Shown: positions 34,320 to 44,562 of the stretch, one piece after another
Layout of the letters: each line of letters starts with the position of its first letter
Position numbering within the stretch: the stretch's first letter is position 1
Origin: CAUPWF01 sp963515125
GTDB lineage: Bacteria; Bacillota; Clostridia; Lachnospirales; Lachnospiraceae
Length of the DNA: 64,000 bases
Direction of reading: 5' to 3'
Assembly (NCBI GenBank): GCA_052116865.1
Contig: JBQKKG010000002.1
Location: forward strand, 269,082-333,081
Position numbers and translations under genes: made by a program
Notes under the pieces: generated by a model
Seen by the model: only the letters and a program-made list of their open reading frames with translations
Told to the model about the DNA's origin: nothing
The model's database searches: none

Positions 34320-35645
34320 TTACATAAATTTTTCTACTTGTTCTTTCGTAACTCTTGCATATATTAATGGTTCTTTTTTAGGTGCCTCCTTCTCTATCGT
34401 AATTGCACTTTCATATTTATTTATAGCTACTTCAAACAGAGATTCTTGCTCCGCATACATCGTTGCAATTACCTGCCCAACTTCAACAAAATCACCCACT
34501 TTACTATGCAATATGATTCCTGCTGCATAATCTATAATACTTTCTTTCGTTTCTCTTCCTGCTCCCAACATAGAAGAAGCAATCCCGCAACTTTCCGTAT
34601 CCATAAAGGTAATATATCCTGATTGCTTTGCAACTACATTATGACTATATAACGCCTTTGCAAATCGTTCTGTATCTTTGATTACAGATGAGTCCCCTCC
34701 TTGAGCCTCAACCATAGCTATTAATCTATGCAAAGCACTACCATCTTCGATGACAGATTTTACCATTGATTCACATTGTTTCAAATCACCTTTTCCCGCA
34801 ATATAAAGCATATTAGTTGCTAGGCTCAGACATACTTTAGTCAAATCTTCTGGTCCTTTTCCTTTTAACGTTTCTACCGCTTCTATAACTTCTAGGCTAT
34901 TTCCAATATTCTGCCCCAACGGAATATCCATATTAGTAATTAAAGCTACCGTTTTCTTTCCAGCATTTTCTCCAATTGCGACCATCTCTTTTGCTAAGGC
35001 AATAGAATCTTCCACAGTCTTCATAAATGCACCACTTCCAGTTTTAACATCTAATAGGATACAGTCATTTCCAGCTGCTAGTTTCTTACTCATAATGGAT
35101 ACCGCTATCAGTGGAATACTATCTACCGTTGCGGTAACATCACGCAAAGCATATAGCTTTTTATCTGCAGGTGCTAAATTCCCCGATTGTCCTATTACGC
35201 TTAATCCTGTCTGATTAACCACATCAAAAAATGCTTCTTGGCTTAACGATGTTTGCATTCCAGGAATGGACTCCATCTTATCGACTGTTCCGCCCGTGTG
35301 CCCAAGACCACGTCCAGACATTTTAGCTACTTTTATGCCGCAGGCTGCTACAATAGGTGCGATAATGAGTGTGGTCTTATCACCAACACCTCCCGTGGAA
35401 TGTTTATCTACCTTTATTCCATCGATTCCTGATAAGTCTACCATATCTCCTGAATGGGCAACTGACTGCGTCATAGCCAACGTCTCTGCTTCTGTCATAC
35501 CTTTAAAATACACTGCCATTAAAAATGCAGACATTTGATAATCTGGAATATTTCCATTTACATATTCTTCAATCATGTAATGAATCTCTTCTTTATCTAA
35601 TGCTTCTCCATTTCTTTTCTTCATGATGAGATCATACATTCTCAT
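34320..35645 (-). CDS. pdp: Pyrimidine nucleoside phosphorylase
   Basis: 441-aa phosphorylase for uridine, thymidine and deoxyuridine. KHSTGGVGDKTTL (about residue 80) is the phosphate-binding motif and KMSGRGLGHTGGTVDKMES the family signature; the C-terminal domain has GDFVEVGQVIATMY. The ATG at 35645 is preferred because the earlier ATGGAGGAC itself supplies the ribosome site. It may also be called deoA in other annotations. Confidence 0.92.
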   Translation of the reverse strand: MRMYDLIMKKRNGEALDKEEIHYMIEEYVNGNIPDYQMSAFLMAVYFKGMTEAETLAMTQSVAHSGDMVDLSGIDGIKVDKHSTGGVGDKTTLIIAPIVAACGIKVAKMSGRGLGHTGGTVDKMESIPGMQTSLSQEAFFDVVNQTGLSVIGQSGNLAPADKKLYALRDVTATVDSIPLIAVSIMSKKLAAGNDCILLDVKTGSGAFMKTVEDSIALAKEMVAIGENAGKKTVALITNMDIPLGQNIGNSLEVIEAVETLKGKGPEDLTKVCLSLATNMLYIAGKGDLKQCESMVKSVIEDGSALHRLIAMVEAQGGDSSVIKDTERFAKALYSHNVVAKQSGYITFMDTESCGIASSMLGAGRETKESIIDYAAGIILHSKVGDFVEVGQVIATMYAEQESLFEVAINKYESAITIEKEAPKKEPLIYARVTKEQVEKFM

Positions 35646-35679
35646 TTCCCTGTCCTCCATTTATGCTTATTCTTAAACG

Positions 35680-36633
35680 TTATCTACTCCCTTTATCATA
35701 AGGGATACCTTCTGCTCTTGGAGCTTGCGAATTCTTAGACGAAAAAGCCAATACAATCAACGTAGCTATATAAGGAATCATCTTATATATTTCATTTGGA
35801 ATAGGCAACGATTTTAATACCGGTATAGCGGAATACGCACTCGCTAATGTCTTCATAATCCCAAAGAAAAATGCAGCTAATAAAATCTTATTACTTCTCC
35901 ACTGACCAAAGATCAATACTGCCAAAGCAAGAAACCCATATCCAGCTACACTTGCATTAAAGTTAGTAGAAGTAGGTACTACAAATACTAGACCCCCAAT
36001 CCCCGCTAATACTCCTGAGATAATGACTCCTGCATAACGTATTTTATATACATTTACTCCGACAGAATCCGCAGCCCCTGGATGTTCTCCACATGCACGT
36101 AATCGCAGACCAAATTTGGTTTTATTGATTACAAATGATGCCACCAAAAAGATACCGATCCCAATATAAGTTGTAATATAACAATTCTGAAAAAACAAAT
36201 CTCCAATCACTGGTATATTTCCAAGAACTGGAACTTTGTTGATATGAAACGTGTCAGTAAAGGGAACTTGCTGAACCCCAGTCATCATCCTAGCCACAAA
36301 AATCGCAAAGGCAGGTGCAAACATATTCAATGCAGTACCACTAATGGTTTGGTCCGCCTTCATATTAATAGAAGCAAATGCATGAAGTAATGAAAAAACG
36401 CCCCCTGTTAGCCCTGCAATTAGCATTGCTATAATTAATAACCACTGCCCGCTCATAAAGTTTTGAAACGCCTGAATAAAAAAGATACCCGTAAATGCAC
36501 CCATAACCATGATTCCCTCTAACGCGATATTAATAACACCGCTTCGTTCTGAGTACATTCCTCCAATCGCTACAATGAGAAGTGGGATTGCAAAATACAT
36601 GGTCTGCTGCATAATAAAATATAATATACTCAT
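35680..36633 (-). CDS. Nucleoside ABC transporter permease (NupC/YufQ type)
   Basis: 317-aa permease with about nine hydrophobic segments and the family motifs SGVINIALEGIMVMGAFTG and LRACGEHPGAADSVGVNVYKIRYAGV. Second membrane subunit of the BmpA-dependent nucleoside importer. Its start overlaps the preceding permease stop by one base. Confidence 0.9.
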   Translation of the reverse strand: MSILYFIMQQTMYFAIPLLIVAIGGMYSERSGVINIALEGIMVMGAFTGIFFIQAFQNFMSGQWLLIIAMLIAGLTGGVFSLLHAFASINMKADQTISGTALNMFAPAFAIFVARMMTGVQQVPFTDTFHINKVPVLGNIPVIGDLFFQNCYITTYIGIGIFLVASFVINKTKFGLRLRACGEHPGAADSVGVNVYKIRYAGVIISGVLAGIGGLVFVVPTSTNFNASVAGYGFLALAVLIFGQWRSNKILLAAFFFGIMKTLASAYSAIPVLKSLPIPNEIYKMIPYIATLIVLAFSSKNSQAPRAEGIPYDKGSR

Positions 36634-37745
36634 TATTTTTTGCCCCCCTTATCTGCCTTCTTGTGTTCTCGTTTCATCTGCATTTTATAGATTAAATTCT
36701 TGAACAAAAGTGATAACGCTCCACAGTAAATAATTGCAGCAATAATGATATCAATGACTTCCGGAACAAAATCAAACAACTGCATGTTGTATCCGCCAAC
36801 TGTAATATGTCCTATGAATAATCCTGCAAATAAAATCCCAATTGGATTAGACAATCCTAATAGTGCAACCGAAATTCCCGTGAATCCCTCTGCTGCAATG
36901 ACATCCAATACTTGCATGTATTTTCCCGAATTTGCCAAATATAATAGCGCACCTCCGAGCCCCGCTAATGCTCCCGCTATCGTCATAGACAATACAATAT
37001 TTCTCTTCGCATTAATTCCTGCATATTTACTAGCACTTGGATTCTGCCCACATGCTTTTAATTCATATCCAAATGTTGTTTTATTCAATATAATATATAT
37101 AATAATCACGAATACAACAGCAATCACAATACCTACATTAATATTCGTGTGTGGAAAAATCTTATCAAGTCCTGCTTTGGAAAGATTAGCGGTAGAAGCT
37201 ACAGCCTTTGACTGATTCTTCACCTGATCATACACATATTTTTGTATTAGCATATTGACACTATACATACCAATGTAATTCATCATAATAGATGCAATTA
37301 CTTCATTGACATTAAGAAATGCCTTTAAAATTCCAGGAACCAATCCCCATATTGCTCCTACTATCATTGCCGCTAGTAAAGCTACAATGCAATGGACACC
37401 TGCTGGTAAGAACGTGCATTTTACACCTACAAACACAGCTGCAAACGCACCAACTGTAAATTGTCCTGCAGCCCCAATATTAAATAGTCCCGTTTTAAAA
37501 GCAAACCCCACCGATAAACCGGTCATTATAATCGGGGTTGCTATATACAGCATTTGTCCAATTCCTTGAATTCCATCTGTAAATCCACCCTGCACAATCA
37601 TCATAAACCCCGACCATGCTTGGCTTGGATTACTGATCAGTAAAATAATAAGCCCAAATAAAAGTCCAGAAATAATTGCCAAAATGGAAGAGCTAAAGTT
37701 CACAATTCCTTCACCTCGTACTAAATGCTTACTCTTTACTTTCAT
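36633..37745 (-). CDS. Nucleoside ABC transporter permease (NupB/YufP type)
   Basis: 370-aa permease with FKTGLFNIGAAGQFTVGAF and LKACGQNPSASKYAGINAKRN, the ATPase-contact loop. It pairs with the smaller permease next to it. The start overlaps the ATPase gene by 17 bases. Confidence 0.9.
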   Translation of the reverse strand: MKVKSKHLVRGEGIVNFSSSILAIISGLLFGLIILLISNPSQAWSGFMMIVQGGFTDGIQGIGQMLYIATPIIMTGLSVGFAFKTGLFNIGAAGQFTVGAFAAVFVGVKCTFLPAGVHCIVALLAAMIVGAIWGLVPGILKAFLNVNEVIASIMMNYIGMYSVNMLIQKYVYDQVKNQSKAVASTANLSKAGLDKIFPHTNINVGIVIAVVFVIIIYIILNKTTFGYELKACGQNPSASKYAGINAKRNIVLSMTIAGALAGLGGALLYLANSGKYMQVLDVIAAEGFTGISVALLGLSNPIGILFAGLFIGHITVGGYNMQLFDFVPEVIDIIIAAIIYCGALSLLFKNLIYKMQMKREHKKADKGGKK

Positions 37746-39267
37746 GATTCACACTCCTTTTTGCCCCTGCCATATACAACCCTAATTCTTCTACTGTAGT
37801 TTTCTCTGGCTTTACATCGGCAACAATCTCTCCTTCGTACATGACCAAGATACGGTCACTTACATTCATTACCTCATCTAATTCCAATGACACTAGTAGC
37901 ACTGCTTTCCCAGCATCCCTTTGTGAAATTAATTGCTTATGAATATATTCTATTGCACCTACATCCAATCCTCGAACTGGTTGTACTGCTATGACAATCT
38001 CTGGATTCCGATCTAACTCTCTTGCAATAATTGCCTTTTGCTGGTTTCCACCTGACATCCCTCTTACTACACTATCTTCCCCTTGACCAGAACGGATATC
38101 GAATCGTTCAATTAATCCCCTTGCATACTCTCTAATTGCATCAAATTTTAAAAATCCATGACTTTGAAATTCTTTAGAATAATAGCTTTGAAGAACTAAA
38201 TTTTCTTGCAAAGTATAGTCTAACACTAAGCCATCTTTATGTCTGTCTTCTGGTATATGTGCCATTCCATCCAAACATTTTTGCCGAATACTTTCTTTGG
38301 TAATATCCTTACCGTTTAAGATTAACTGGCCTTCATGAATCGGCATCATGCCTGTAATACCATACACTAATTCAGACTGCCCATTTCCATCTATACCTGC
38401 AATACACAATATTTCTCCCTTATGAACATCAAAAGAAACATTTTTAACAGAATCCTTGCCTTCCTGCTTTGACTTAATGGTAAGATTGTGTACTTCCAAT
38501 ACTGGAGTTCCAATCTTTGCCTCTTCTTTATCCACGATAAAATTAACTTTTCTTCCAACCATCATTTCAGACATATCTTCTTTCGATGTCTCTTTCACTT
38601 CAATGGTTCCTATATATTTTCCTTTTCTTAAAACGCTACAGCGATCTGCAACTTCCTTTATCTCATTTAACTTATGCGTGATGAAAATGATAGATTTTCC
38701 CTCCGCAACAAGTTGTTTCATGACCTTCATCAATTCACTAATTTCTTGTGGTGTTAACACAGCAGTTGGTTCATCGAATATCAGAATATCATTTTCACAA
38801 TATAACATTTTTAATATTTCCACTCGTTGTTGCATTCCAACTGTAATATCTGAAATATATGCATCTGGATCGATTTTAAATTTATAACGCTCACTTAATT
38901 CCATGATTTTTTTTCTGGCTGCATCCATCTTAAGTACACCGCCTTGGGTTGTTTCACGCCCTAATACAATACTCTCCAAAACGGTAAAGTTATGCACCAA
39001 TTTAAAATGCTGATGTACCATCCCGATCCCAAGGTTATTTGCATCATTTGGATTATTAATTTTTACATCTGATCCTTTGATCCGAATACTCCCTTGCTCT
39101 GGTTGGTACAATCCAAAAAGTACACTCATCAAAGTCGACTTTCCAGCTCCATTTTCTCCTAGTAGTGCATGTATTTCTCCTGGCTTAACCTGAAGTGTAA
39201 TGTCATCATTCGCCTTAAAATTCCCAAACTGTTTTGTAATATGATTCATTTCAATTACATATTCCAA
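37729..39267 (-). CDS. Nucleoside ABC transporter ATPase, duplicated domains (NupA/YufO type)
   Basis: 512-aa tandem ABC ATPase. First domain: Walker A GENGAGKST, Walker B ILIFDEPTAVLTP. Second domain from about residue 260: GIDGNGQSEL in place of Walker A and the signature MSGGNQQKAIIARELD. Same architecture as sugar ATPases, but its two permeases and BmpA-type binding protein define nucleosides as substrate. Confidence 0.92.
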   Translation of the reverse strand: MEYVIEMNHITKQFGNFKANDDITLQVKPGEIHALLGENGAGKSTLMSVLFGLYQPEQGSIRIKGSDVKINNPNDANNLGIGMVHQHFKLVHNFTVLESIVLGRETTQGGVLKMDAARKKIMELSERYKFKIDPDAYISDITVGMQQRVEILKMLYCENDILIFDEPTAVLTPQEISELMKVMKQLVAEGKSIIFITHKLNEIKEVADRCSVLRKGKYIGTIEVKETSKEDMSEMMVGRKVNFIVDKEEAKIGTPVLEVHNLTIKSKQEGKDSVKNVSFDVHKGEILCIAGIDGNGQSELVYGITGMMPIHEGQLILNGKDITKESIRQKCLDGMAHIPEDRHKDGLVLDYTLQENLVLQSYYSKEFQSHGFLKFDAIREYARGLIERFDIRSGQGEDSVVRGMSGGNQQKAIIARELDRNPEIVIAVQPVRGLDVGAIEYIHKQLISQRDAGKAVLLVSLELDEVMNVSDRILVMYEGEIVADVKPEKTTVEELGLYMAGAKRSVNHESKE

Positions 39268-39288
39268 TGTTCTTCCTCCCTTCTGATT

Positions 39289-39702
39289 TTACTGCTTCAA
39301 ATCCTTTGGTCCAAATCCCATCGGCAACAGTTCCTCTAGTGTAAATACTTGATAATTATGAACATCTGTAGCAAGAATTACTTCAAATTCCTTAGGAACA
39401 CAAAATTCCATCATGACTTGTCGGCAAACACCACAAGGAGCGCAAAACTCTTTGACACCACCTTTTGTACCTCCCACAATTGCAATTCCTTGAAATTCCA
39501 GTTCTCCTTCTGAAACGGCACGAAAAAAGGCCGTACGCTCTGCGCAATTTGTTGGTGTATAAGACGCATTTTCAATATTACATCCTTGATATATTGTTCC
39601 GCTTTTTCCAAGTAGGGCAGCTCCCACTTGAAAATTCGAATATGGTGTATACGCTTGTTCCCGCGCTTCCAATGCTATCTTAACTAATTGTTCATAATCC
39701 AT
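39289..39702 (-). CDS. cdd: Cytidine deaminase
   Basis: 137-aa zinc deaminase for cytidine and deoxycytidine. The catalytic NAE-type motif is in TNCAERTAFF and the other two zinc cysteines in CAPCGVCRQVMMEF. FQVGAALLG and GCNIENASY are the N-terminal family motifs. The ATG at 39702 follows GGGAGGAGTAAGT. Confidence 0.95.
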   Translation of the reverse strand: MDYEQLVKIALEAREQAYTPYSNFQVGAALLGKSGTIYQGCNIENASYTPTNCAERTAFFRAVSEGELEFQGIAIVGGTKGGVKEFCAPCGVCRQVMMEFCVPKEFEVILATDVHNYQVFTLEELLPMGFGPKDLKQ

Positions 39703-39717
39703 ACTTACTCCTCCCAC

Positions 39718-40884
39718 TTATAGAATTAATTCCTTGAGACTAGTTCCATCTGTATAATTTTCGACATCCAATATATCTAAGATAGTAGCTGCAATATCAG
39801 CGAATGTACTTCTTGTTCCTAAATTTACATTCTTTTTAATCAAGGCACCGTAAATTAGTAATGGAGTATATTCTCTCGTATGATCTGTTCCCGGAAATCC
39901 CGGATCACATCCATGGTCAGCAGTAATCATTAGTATATCTTCGTCCCTCATTCCATTTATAAAAGTTTCCAACTGTCTATCAAATACCGTTGCGGCTTTT
40001 GCATATCCATCCACATCATTTCGATGGCCATACTTCATATCAAAATCTACCAAATTCACAAAACAAAGCCCCTGAAACTCCTTTTCTAACATTTGAATCG
40101 TCAATTCCATTCCTTCTTCATTGCTTCGGATTCTCTGTGTATGCTGAATTCCCTGCCCTGCAAAAATATCATGTATTTTCCCAATTCCATACGTTTCATA
40201 TCCATTACGAATCAGATAATCTAACATCGATGGCTTTGGTGGCAGCAACGAATAATCATGTCTATTGGCAGTTCTTTGAAAGTCTGGTGCCACTCCTGTA
40301 AAAGGCCTTGCAATGACACGCCCAACTCCATGCTCACCCGTTAATATCTTTCGTGCTATTTCGCAATAGGAATAGAGCTCTTCAATTGGTACAACCTCTT
40401 CGTGTGCTGCAATCTGAAATACGCTATCTGCAGATGTATAAATAATTAATTTCCCTGTCTTTACATGCTCTTCGCCATAGTCTCTTATAACATCCGTCCC
40501 TGAATATGGTCGATTACAAAGAATCCCTCGACCTGTTGCTTTTTCAAATTTCTCTAATACTTCCTTTGGAAATCCATTTGGATATGTAGGAAGCGGATTC
40601 TTAGAAATAATCCCTGCAATCTCCCAGTGCCCTATCGTAGTATCTTTCCCCTTTGATGCTTCTTCCATCCTTCCAAATGCTCCAAAAGGACTGGTTTCTC
40701 TTTTACAGCAATCTACACCATCAATATTATACAATCCTATTTTTTTCATATTAGGAGTGTTATATTCAGCCGATTGCACTATTGTTCTTAAAGTATTACA
40801 CCCTTTATCCCCAAAACTTGCAGAATCTGGCATTTCTCCAATACCATAACTATCTAAAACAATCAAAAAAATTCTTTTATTCAT
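39718..40884 (-). CDS. deoB: Phosphopentomutase
   Basis: 388-aa metalloenzyme of the alkaline-phosphatase superfamily that moves phosphate between C1 and C5 of ribose or deoxyribose. N-terminal LIVLDSYGIGEMPD metal site, KGKDTTIGHWEIAG with the phosphorylated Thr (about residue 88), and C-terminal ITADHGCDPGFPGTDHTRE metal site. First gene of the nucleoside cluster; its promoter is at 40931-40958. Confidence 0.95.
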   Translation of the reverse strand: MNKRIFLIVLDSYGIGEMPDSASFGDKGCNTLRTIVQSAEYNTPNMKKIGLYNIDGVDCCKRETSPFGAFGRMEEASKGKDTTIGHWEIAGIISKNPLPTYPNGFPKEVLEKFEKATGRGILCNRPYSGTDVIRDYGEEHVKTGKLIIYTSADSVFQIAAHEEVVPIEELYSYCEIARKILTGEHGVGRVIARPFTGVAPDFQRTANRHDYSLLPPKPSMLDYLIRNGYETYGIGKIHDIFAGQGIQHTQRIRSNEEGMELTIQMLEKEFQGLCFVNLVDFDMKYGHRNDVDGYAKAATVFDRQLETFINGMRDEDILMITADHGCDPGFPGTDHTREYTPLLIYGALIKKNVNLGTRSTFADIAATILDILDVENYTDGTSLKELIL

Positions 40885-40930
40885 TGAATATACTCCTTAT
40901 ATGGTAATTATTATCTCTTTTCATTTATAA

Positions 40931-40958
40931 ATTATAATATGATTGTTCAATATGTAAA
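40931..40958 (-). promoter_or_regulatory. Sigma-A promoter of the nucleoside cluster
   Basis: On the minus strand TTTACA (40953-40958), a 16-base spacer and TATAAT (40931-40936), about 45 bases before the deoB ATG. Confidence 0.55.
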
Positions 40959-41090
40959 AGGACTAAAGTCTCTTTTTGTGTGCTAAATACATTTTTGTAT
41001 GTTTTAAATAGTTTATTTATATTTTTTTGTGCATTATTACTATTGGATTTTTATTTACTTCTTTTTTCTACAGAACAGGAGAATATCCTT

Positions 41091-41957
41091 TTACAGAATA
41101 ATATGGAACGAACACACAGAGCCCAGACAATCGTTCGTAACTGCATTCTTCATTTCTACAATAAAATTATTCGCATCTGCGGATAGATACTCGTATAATG
41201 TTACTGAGCCACCAAATTTCTGTTGTACGATGGTCCAAATCATTTTTTCTACAAGATCTTTTAGTCTTTTCTTTGAATGATTTTGTACGAATTTTTTCAT
41301 TTGCTCATACTCCTCTTTCGTGCATTCTGCCATTCCTTGTTTCATCTCCCCCATCATACACCCCAACATATTTCTTAGGACAACACTGCAAATATTAATA
41401 TATAGCCCTTGGTAGTCCTTGTGATAGGCAGTAAGAACTTCTTGCACATATGTTGGAGAGCATGAATTTAAGAAAAGTTGTTCTAATTTAATATCTTGAA
41501 TATATCTAAAGATTGCATCAACACCGCTTAAGTCTTTTCGCTCTACCAACGTTGGATAATCCATACCGATTATATGATTTTGCGGGTAAAATCTAGGATC
41601 ATAGTATTTTAGGAATCCAGATATTCCTTCTATAAAAGTATCATTATAGTTGAGGTTTCCATATGAACAAAAAGAATCTGATAATTCGCCATATATGCGG
41701 ACTACCATGTTTACCTTCTCCAATACCTTCTGATATCCCTTGTCATACGCTTCTTGCGCTGTTATTACCTTACAAATAGAATGCTCTTGTTCCCATTTTA
41801 TATCCCTACAATCTTCGTACTCTTTTATACAATATAAAACTGCCCCCATTAATTGCTGCGCCTTTTGATAAGTAATGGATGTACTTTCTTTACTTGTATA
41901 TTTTTCTGAAAGTTTTGCAACAATAATTCCCAATTCCTCTATTTTATATTGATTCAT
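41091..41957 (-). CDS. DUF6179-like protein of unknown function
   Basis: 288-aa soluble, mostly helical protein without signal peptide or membrane segment. It resembles the DUF6179 family as I remember it, which occurs next to DUF6323 in Firmicutes, exactly as here (the two overlap by 14 bases). Two invariant-looking stretches are GFLKYYDPRFYPQNHIIGMDYP and IWTIVQQKFGGSVTLYEYL. No catalytic motif is recognised. Function unknown. Confidence 0.6.
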   Translation of the reverse strand: MNQYKIEELGIIVAKLSEKYTSKESTSITYQKAQQLMGAVLYCIKEYEDCRDIKWEQEHSICKVITAQEAYDKGYQKVLEKVNMVVRIYGELSDSFCSYGNLNYNDTFIEGISGFLKYYDPRFYPQNHIIGMDYPTLVERKDLSGVDAIFRYIQDIKLEQLFLNSCSPTYVQEVLTAYHKDYQGLYINICSVVLRNMLGCMMGEMKQGMAECTKEEYEQMKKFVQNHSKKRLKDLVEKMIWTIVQQKFGGSVTLYEYLSADANNFIVEMKNAVTNDCLGSVCSFHIIL

Positions 41958-42495
41958 CCTCTTCCTCGTACTTTCCTAAAAATCCATGTGAACTTCTTCT
42001 AATCTCCCTAGCGAATCCTTCCAGACATGTATCCTCTAAATGATCCAAGGAACCTTGACATATGCCATCAAATTGAATCCTCATATACTCTAAAAGTTCA
42101 TCATCTGTAACCTCATCTAATGCTTCGTTTTTATATAGATAAAAAATATCCTGCAAGCGACCTAGCACATGTACATAATTGTCTTGATAAATGTACGGGG
42201 AATCACAAAATGTAAAAATAATCTTAGGAAGTATTCCTTGTCCAAATTCTACACGCTCTTGTTCTTTTAGACTCTCTTTTCTATCACGTAATAAAATTGC
42301 TACCTCCTCCTCGTTCAATGATACACCAAACTGTTTCGTGAATTGATTAGTATCCATTACCCTTTTCATTTGATTTTGATTGCTAATTAGCATAATCCAT
42401 TCTTGACTATCCATCACAAGATCACCTCTCTTTTCTTTGTAACACCTGATTATACGCTTGCGTAAAATCTTTACAAGACTTGAAAAAGAATCCAT
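41944..42495 (-). CDS. DUF6323-like protein of unknown function
   Basis: 183-aa soluble protein, probably starting at an internal methionine (MDSQEWIMLI, 42414, after AGAGGTGATCTTGTG) rather than at 42495, which would give 156 residues. Notable segments: FGVSLNEEEVAILLRDRKESLKEQ and IIFTFCDSPYIYQDNYV. It lies directly before and overlaps the DUF6179-like gene, suggesting a two-protein unit. Function unknown. Confidence 0.55.
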   Translation of the reverse strand: MDSFSSLVKILRKRIIRCYKEKRGDLVMDSQEWIMLISNQNQMKRVMDTNQFTKQFGVSLNEEEVAILLRDRKESLKEQERVEFGQGILPKIIFTFCDSPYIYQDNYVHVLGRLQDIFYLYKNEALDEVTDDELLEYMRIQFDGICQGSLDHLEDTCLEGFAREIRRSSHGFLGKYEEEDESI

Positions 42496-42516
42496 TTTAT
42501 GGTAATATATATATAG

Positions 42517-42561
42517 AAAAAACGATCGAACTTCATAATTTTATGAAGCCGATCGTTTTTT
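42517..42561. terminator. Bidirectional terminator after the FtsX-type permease
   Basis: AAAAAACGATCG-AA-CTTCATA / TATGAAG-CC-GATCGTTTTTT with A and T runs on both sides, 10 bases after the permease stop. Confidence 0.8.
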
Positions 42562-42570
42562 CCATAACAC

Positions 42571-44562
42571 TTAGACAATTTCTGATCTTATCGATTCAAT
42601 AATATTTTGATTTTCTAATTTATGAGTTGCATACCTTGTAGTTCCCCATGTAATGAAAAATACCACGAAAACGCATAGCAATAAAGAAATCCATGGCACT
42701 TTATAAGCTATTAGAAACATGGATCGAATAGGTAAATTAATCAATAACGTCACCACAACCCCTATCGGAATACCATATGCCAGAGCTTTGATAGAACATA
42801 ATATACTTTCAAAGTTCAACATTTGTCTTAGACCCTCCGGAGTCATTCCTACACTTTTTAATACTGCAAATTCTCTTGATCGCATCATAACATTGATCGA
42901 TAAAGTGCTAATCACATTTGTAAGACCAATCAACACAAGTAAGCCGACAAAACTATACATAAATACTGCAACCAATGCAATCGCAATATTCATGACCTTC
43001 ATGTAGTCGTCCATTCTGTATACACGAGTGTTAAATCCGTTCTTCATGTAAGAAGAACCTGGCTCACTTGGAAATTCTTCCTCCATCACCTGATTAGAGT
43101 ATTCAATAAATCCCTTTATATCCTCAGGTACACACTGCCAAGAGAATCCTCTTACCATGGCATTTTCAACAACTAAACGGACTGGATTGGTATTGGGATA
43201 TAAAAGTTCCTTCGGTATTTGCTCTTGAGTTAATATTCCTTGTATTGGCACATTTATGTTACTTCCATCGGCTTTTAAAAGCTCCATTTCTTTAATCGAT
43301 GATGAGTATGGTTCCAGATTTACCTCATGACCAAAATCATTATAACGATAGTGATTCAACAAAATTGTGGAACCAATTGGGACATTCGCTTTTTCACAAA
43401 GCTTTGCATAAGTATCTCGATCCACTACGATGATCTCGACTGGAAATTCATAGTCTTGTAGTTTATCTTCTTCATACGCCGCTTGCATCTTAGCAGAAAC
43501 CAAATCATTGGATAGTATCGTATCATAAGTATCCATATCATTTCCCATCCCAAAGATACTGATAGAATTAAATTGTTCTAATTTTTCTTTTACCAGTTCA
43601 CCACATTCACGATCAATTGGATTTGAATATTTCGTTTCCTTTTTCCCGGTCTTCTGATTCACTTCTCTTGTATAATTAGAAATATACTCCGATATCACTG
43701 CCTGATCTGTATCTGGATACAAAAAATCTTCTATCGCACTCGCTTGCATTCCTAGTCCACCAAGACTTACGAACAGAATCACACCAACAGATAGAGAAAT
43801 TACGGTTGCACGGAAATTTCGATGATTTCGTTTTAGGTTTTTATCAGCAAGCGTTCCTTCAAAGCCAAATAATTTCTTTACCAATTTATTTTCACGTAAC
43901 TGCTTATGATCTGTCTTATTTCCTCCCATTCCTCGTATACATGCTATTGCAGAAACCTTTGCAGCTTTATGTGCCGGTCGCCATGCAGAATAGAGCACCG
44001 TAATAAAACTAAGAATTACAGATAACAGAATAGCTTGCCATGAGAAAACAAAATGTATGGAGAAATCTATTTCATTTATCATAACATGGGCTAGGTCATT
44101 CAAATCATCAAAAAAATAGTTTGCAACGTGAATTCCACCAAAAGCTAGCACTAATCCCAAGCCGATTCCAATCGGAATACCAATGACACACAACCAGATA
44201 CTTTCATACATCACCGTATCCATAATCTGTTTCTCAGTGGCACCTGTACATTTCAGCACGCCGAATTGCATTACCCTCTCCTGCACACTAATCCGAAAAA
44301 CATTCGATATAACAGTTACCGACATTGCAATAATAAGAAGTCCAAAAATCACAGCCGGAATTAGCAATAGCGCCCGATAACTCTCACCATATGCACCATA
44401 ATCCTCCCCTAGAAGCTCAATAAGCATTGTATTACCACTTGCCACAAAGCTACAAACAGCAGTTGTCAAAGCAGTAGACAATGCAATTGCTATTAAAGTC
44501 CATCGTGTCCTTGAACGATTTATTTTGAGTTGGCTATAGGCTAATTTTGCAGTTATTTTCAT
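42571..44562 (-). CDS. FtsX-family ABC transporter permease
   Basis: 663-aa membrane protein. One N-terminal membrane segment (residues 22-42), three near 66-190 forming an FtsX domain, another near 245-265, then a large extracytoplasmic region about 270-520 and a second FtsX domain (about 525-655) with VLKSVGMTPEGLRQML. The cytoplasmic loop VLKCTGATEKQIM in the first half is the matching coupling helix. With the adjacent ATPase and two-component system it resembles peptide-antibiotic or lipid exporters. Substrate not identifiable. Confidence 0.85.
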   Translation of the reverse strand: MKITAKLAYSQLKINRSRTRWTLIAIALSTALTTAVCSFVASGNTMLIELLGEDYGAYGESYRALLLIPAVIFGLLIIAMSVTVISNVFRISVQERVMQFGVLKCTGATEKQIMDTVMYESIWLCVIGIPIGIGLGLVLAFGGIHVANYFFDDLNDLAHVMINEIDFSIHFVFSWQAILLSVILSFITVLYSAWRPAHKAAKVSAIACIRGMGGNKTDHKQLRENKLVKKLFGFEGTLADKNLKRNHRNFRATVISLSVGVILFVSLGGLGMQASAIEDFLYPDTDQAVISEYISNYTREVNQKTGKKETKYSNPIDRECGELVKEKLEQFNSISIFGMGNDMDTYDTILSNDLVSAKMQAAYEEDKLQDYEFPVEIIVVDRDTYAKLCEKANVPIGSTILLNHYRYNDFGHEVNLEPYSSSIKEMELLKADGSNINVPIQGILTQEQIPKELLYPNTNPVRLVVENAMVRGFSWQCVPEDIKGFIEYSNQVMEEEFPSEPGSSYMKNGFNTRVYRMDDYMKVMNIAIALVAVFMYSFVGLLVLIGLTNVISTLSINVMMRSREFAVLKSVGMTPEGLRQMLNFESILCSIKALAYGIPIGVVVTLLINLPIRSMFLIAYKVPWISLLLCVFVVFFITWGTTRYATHKLENQNIIESIRSEIV

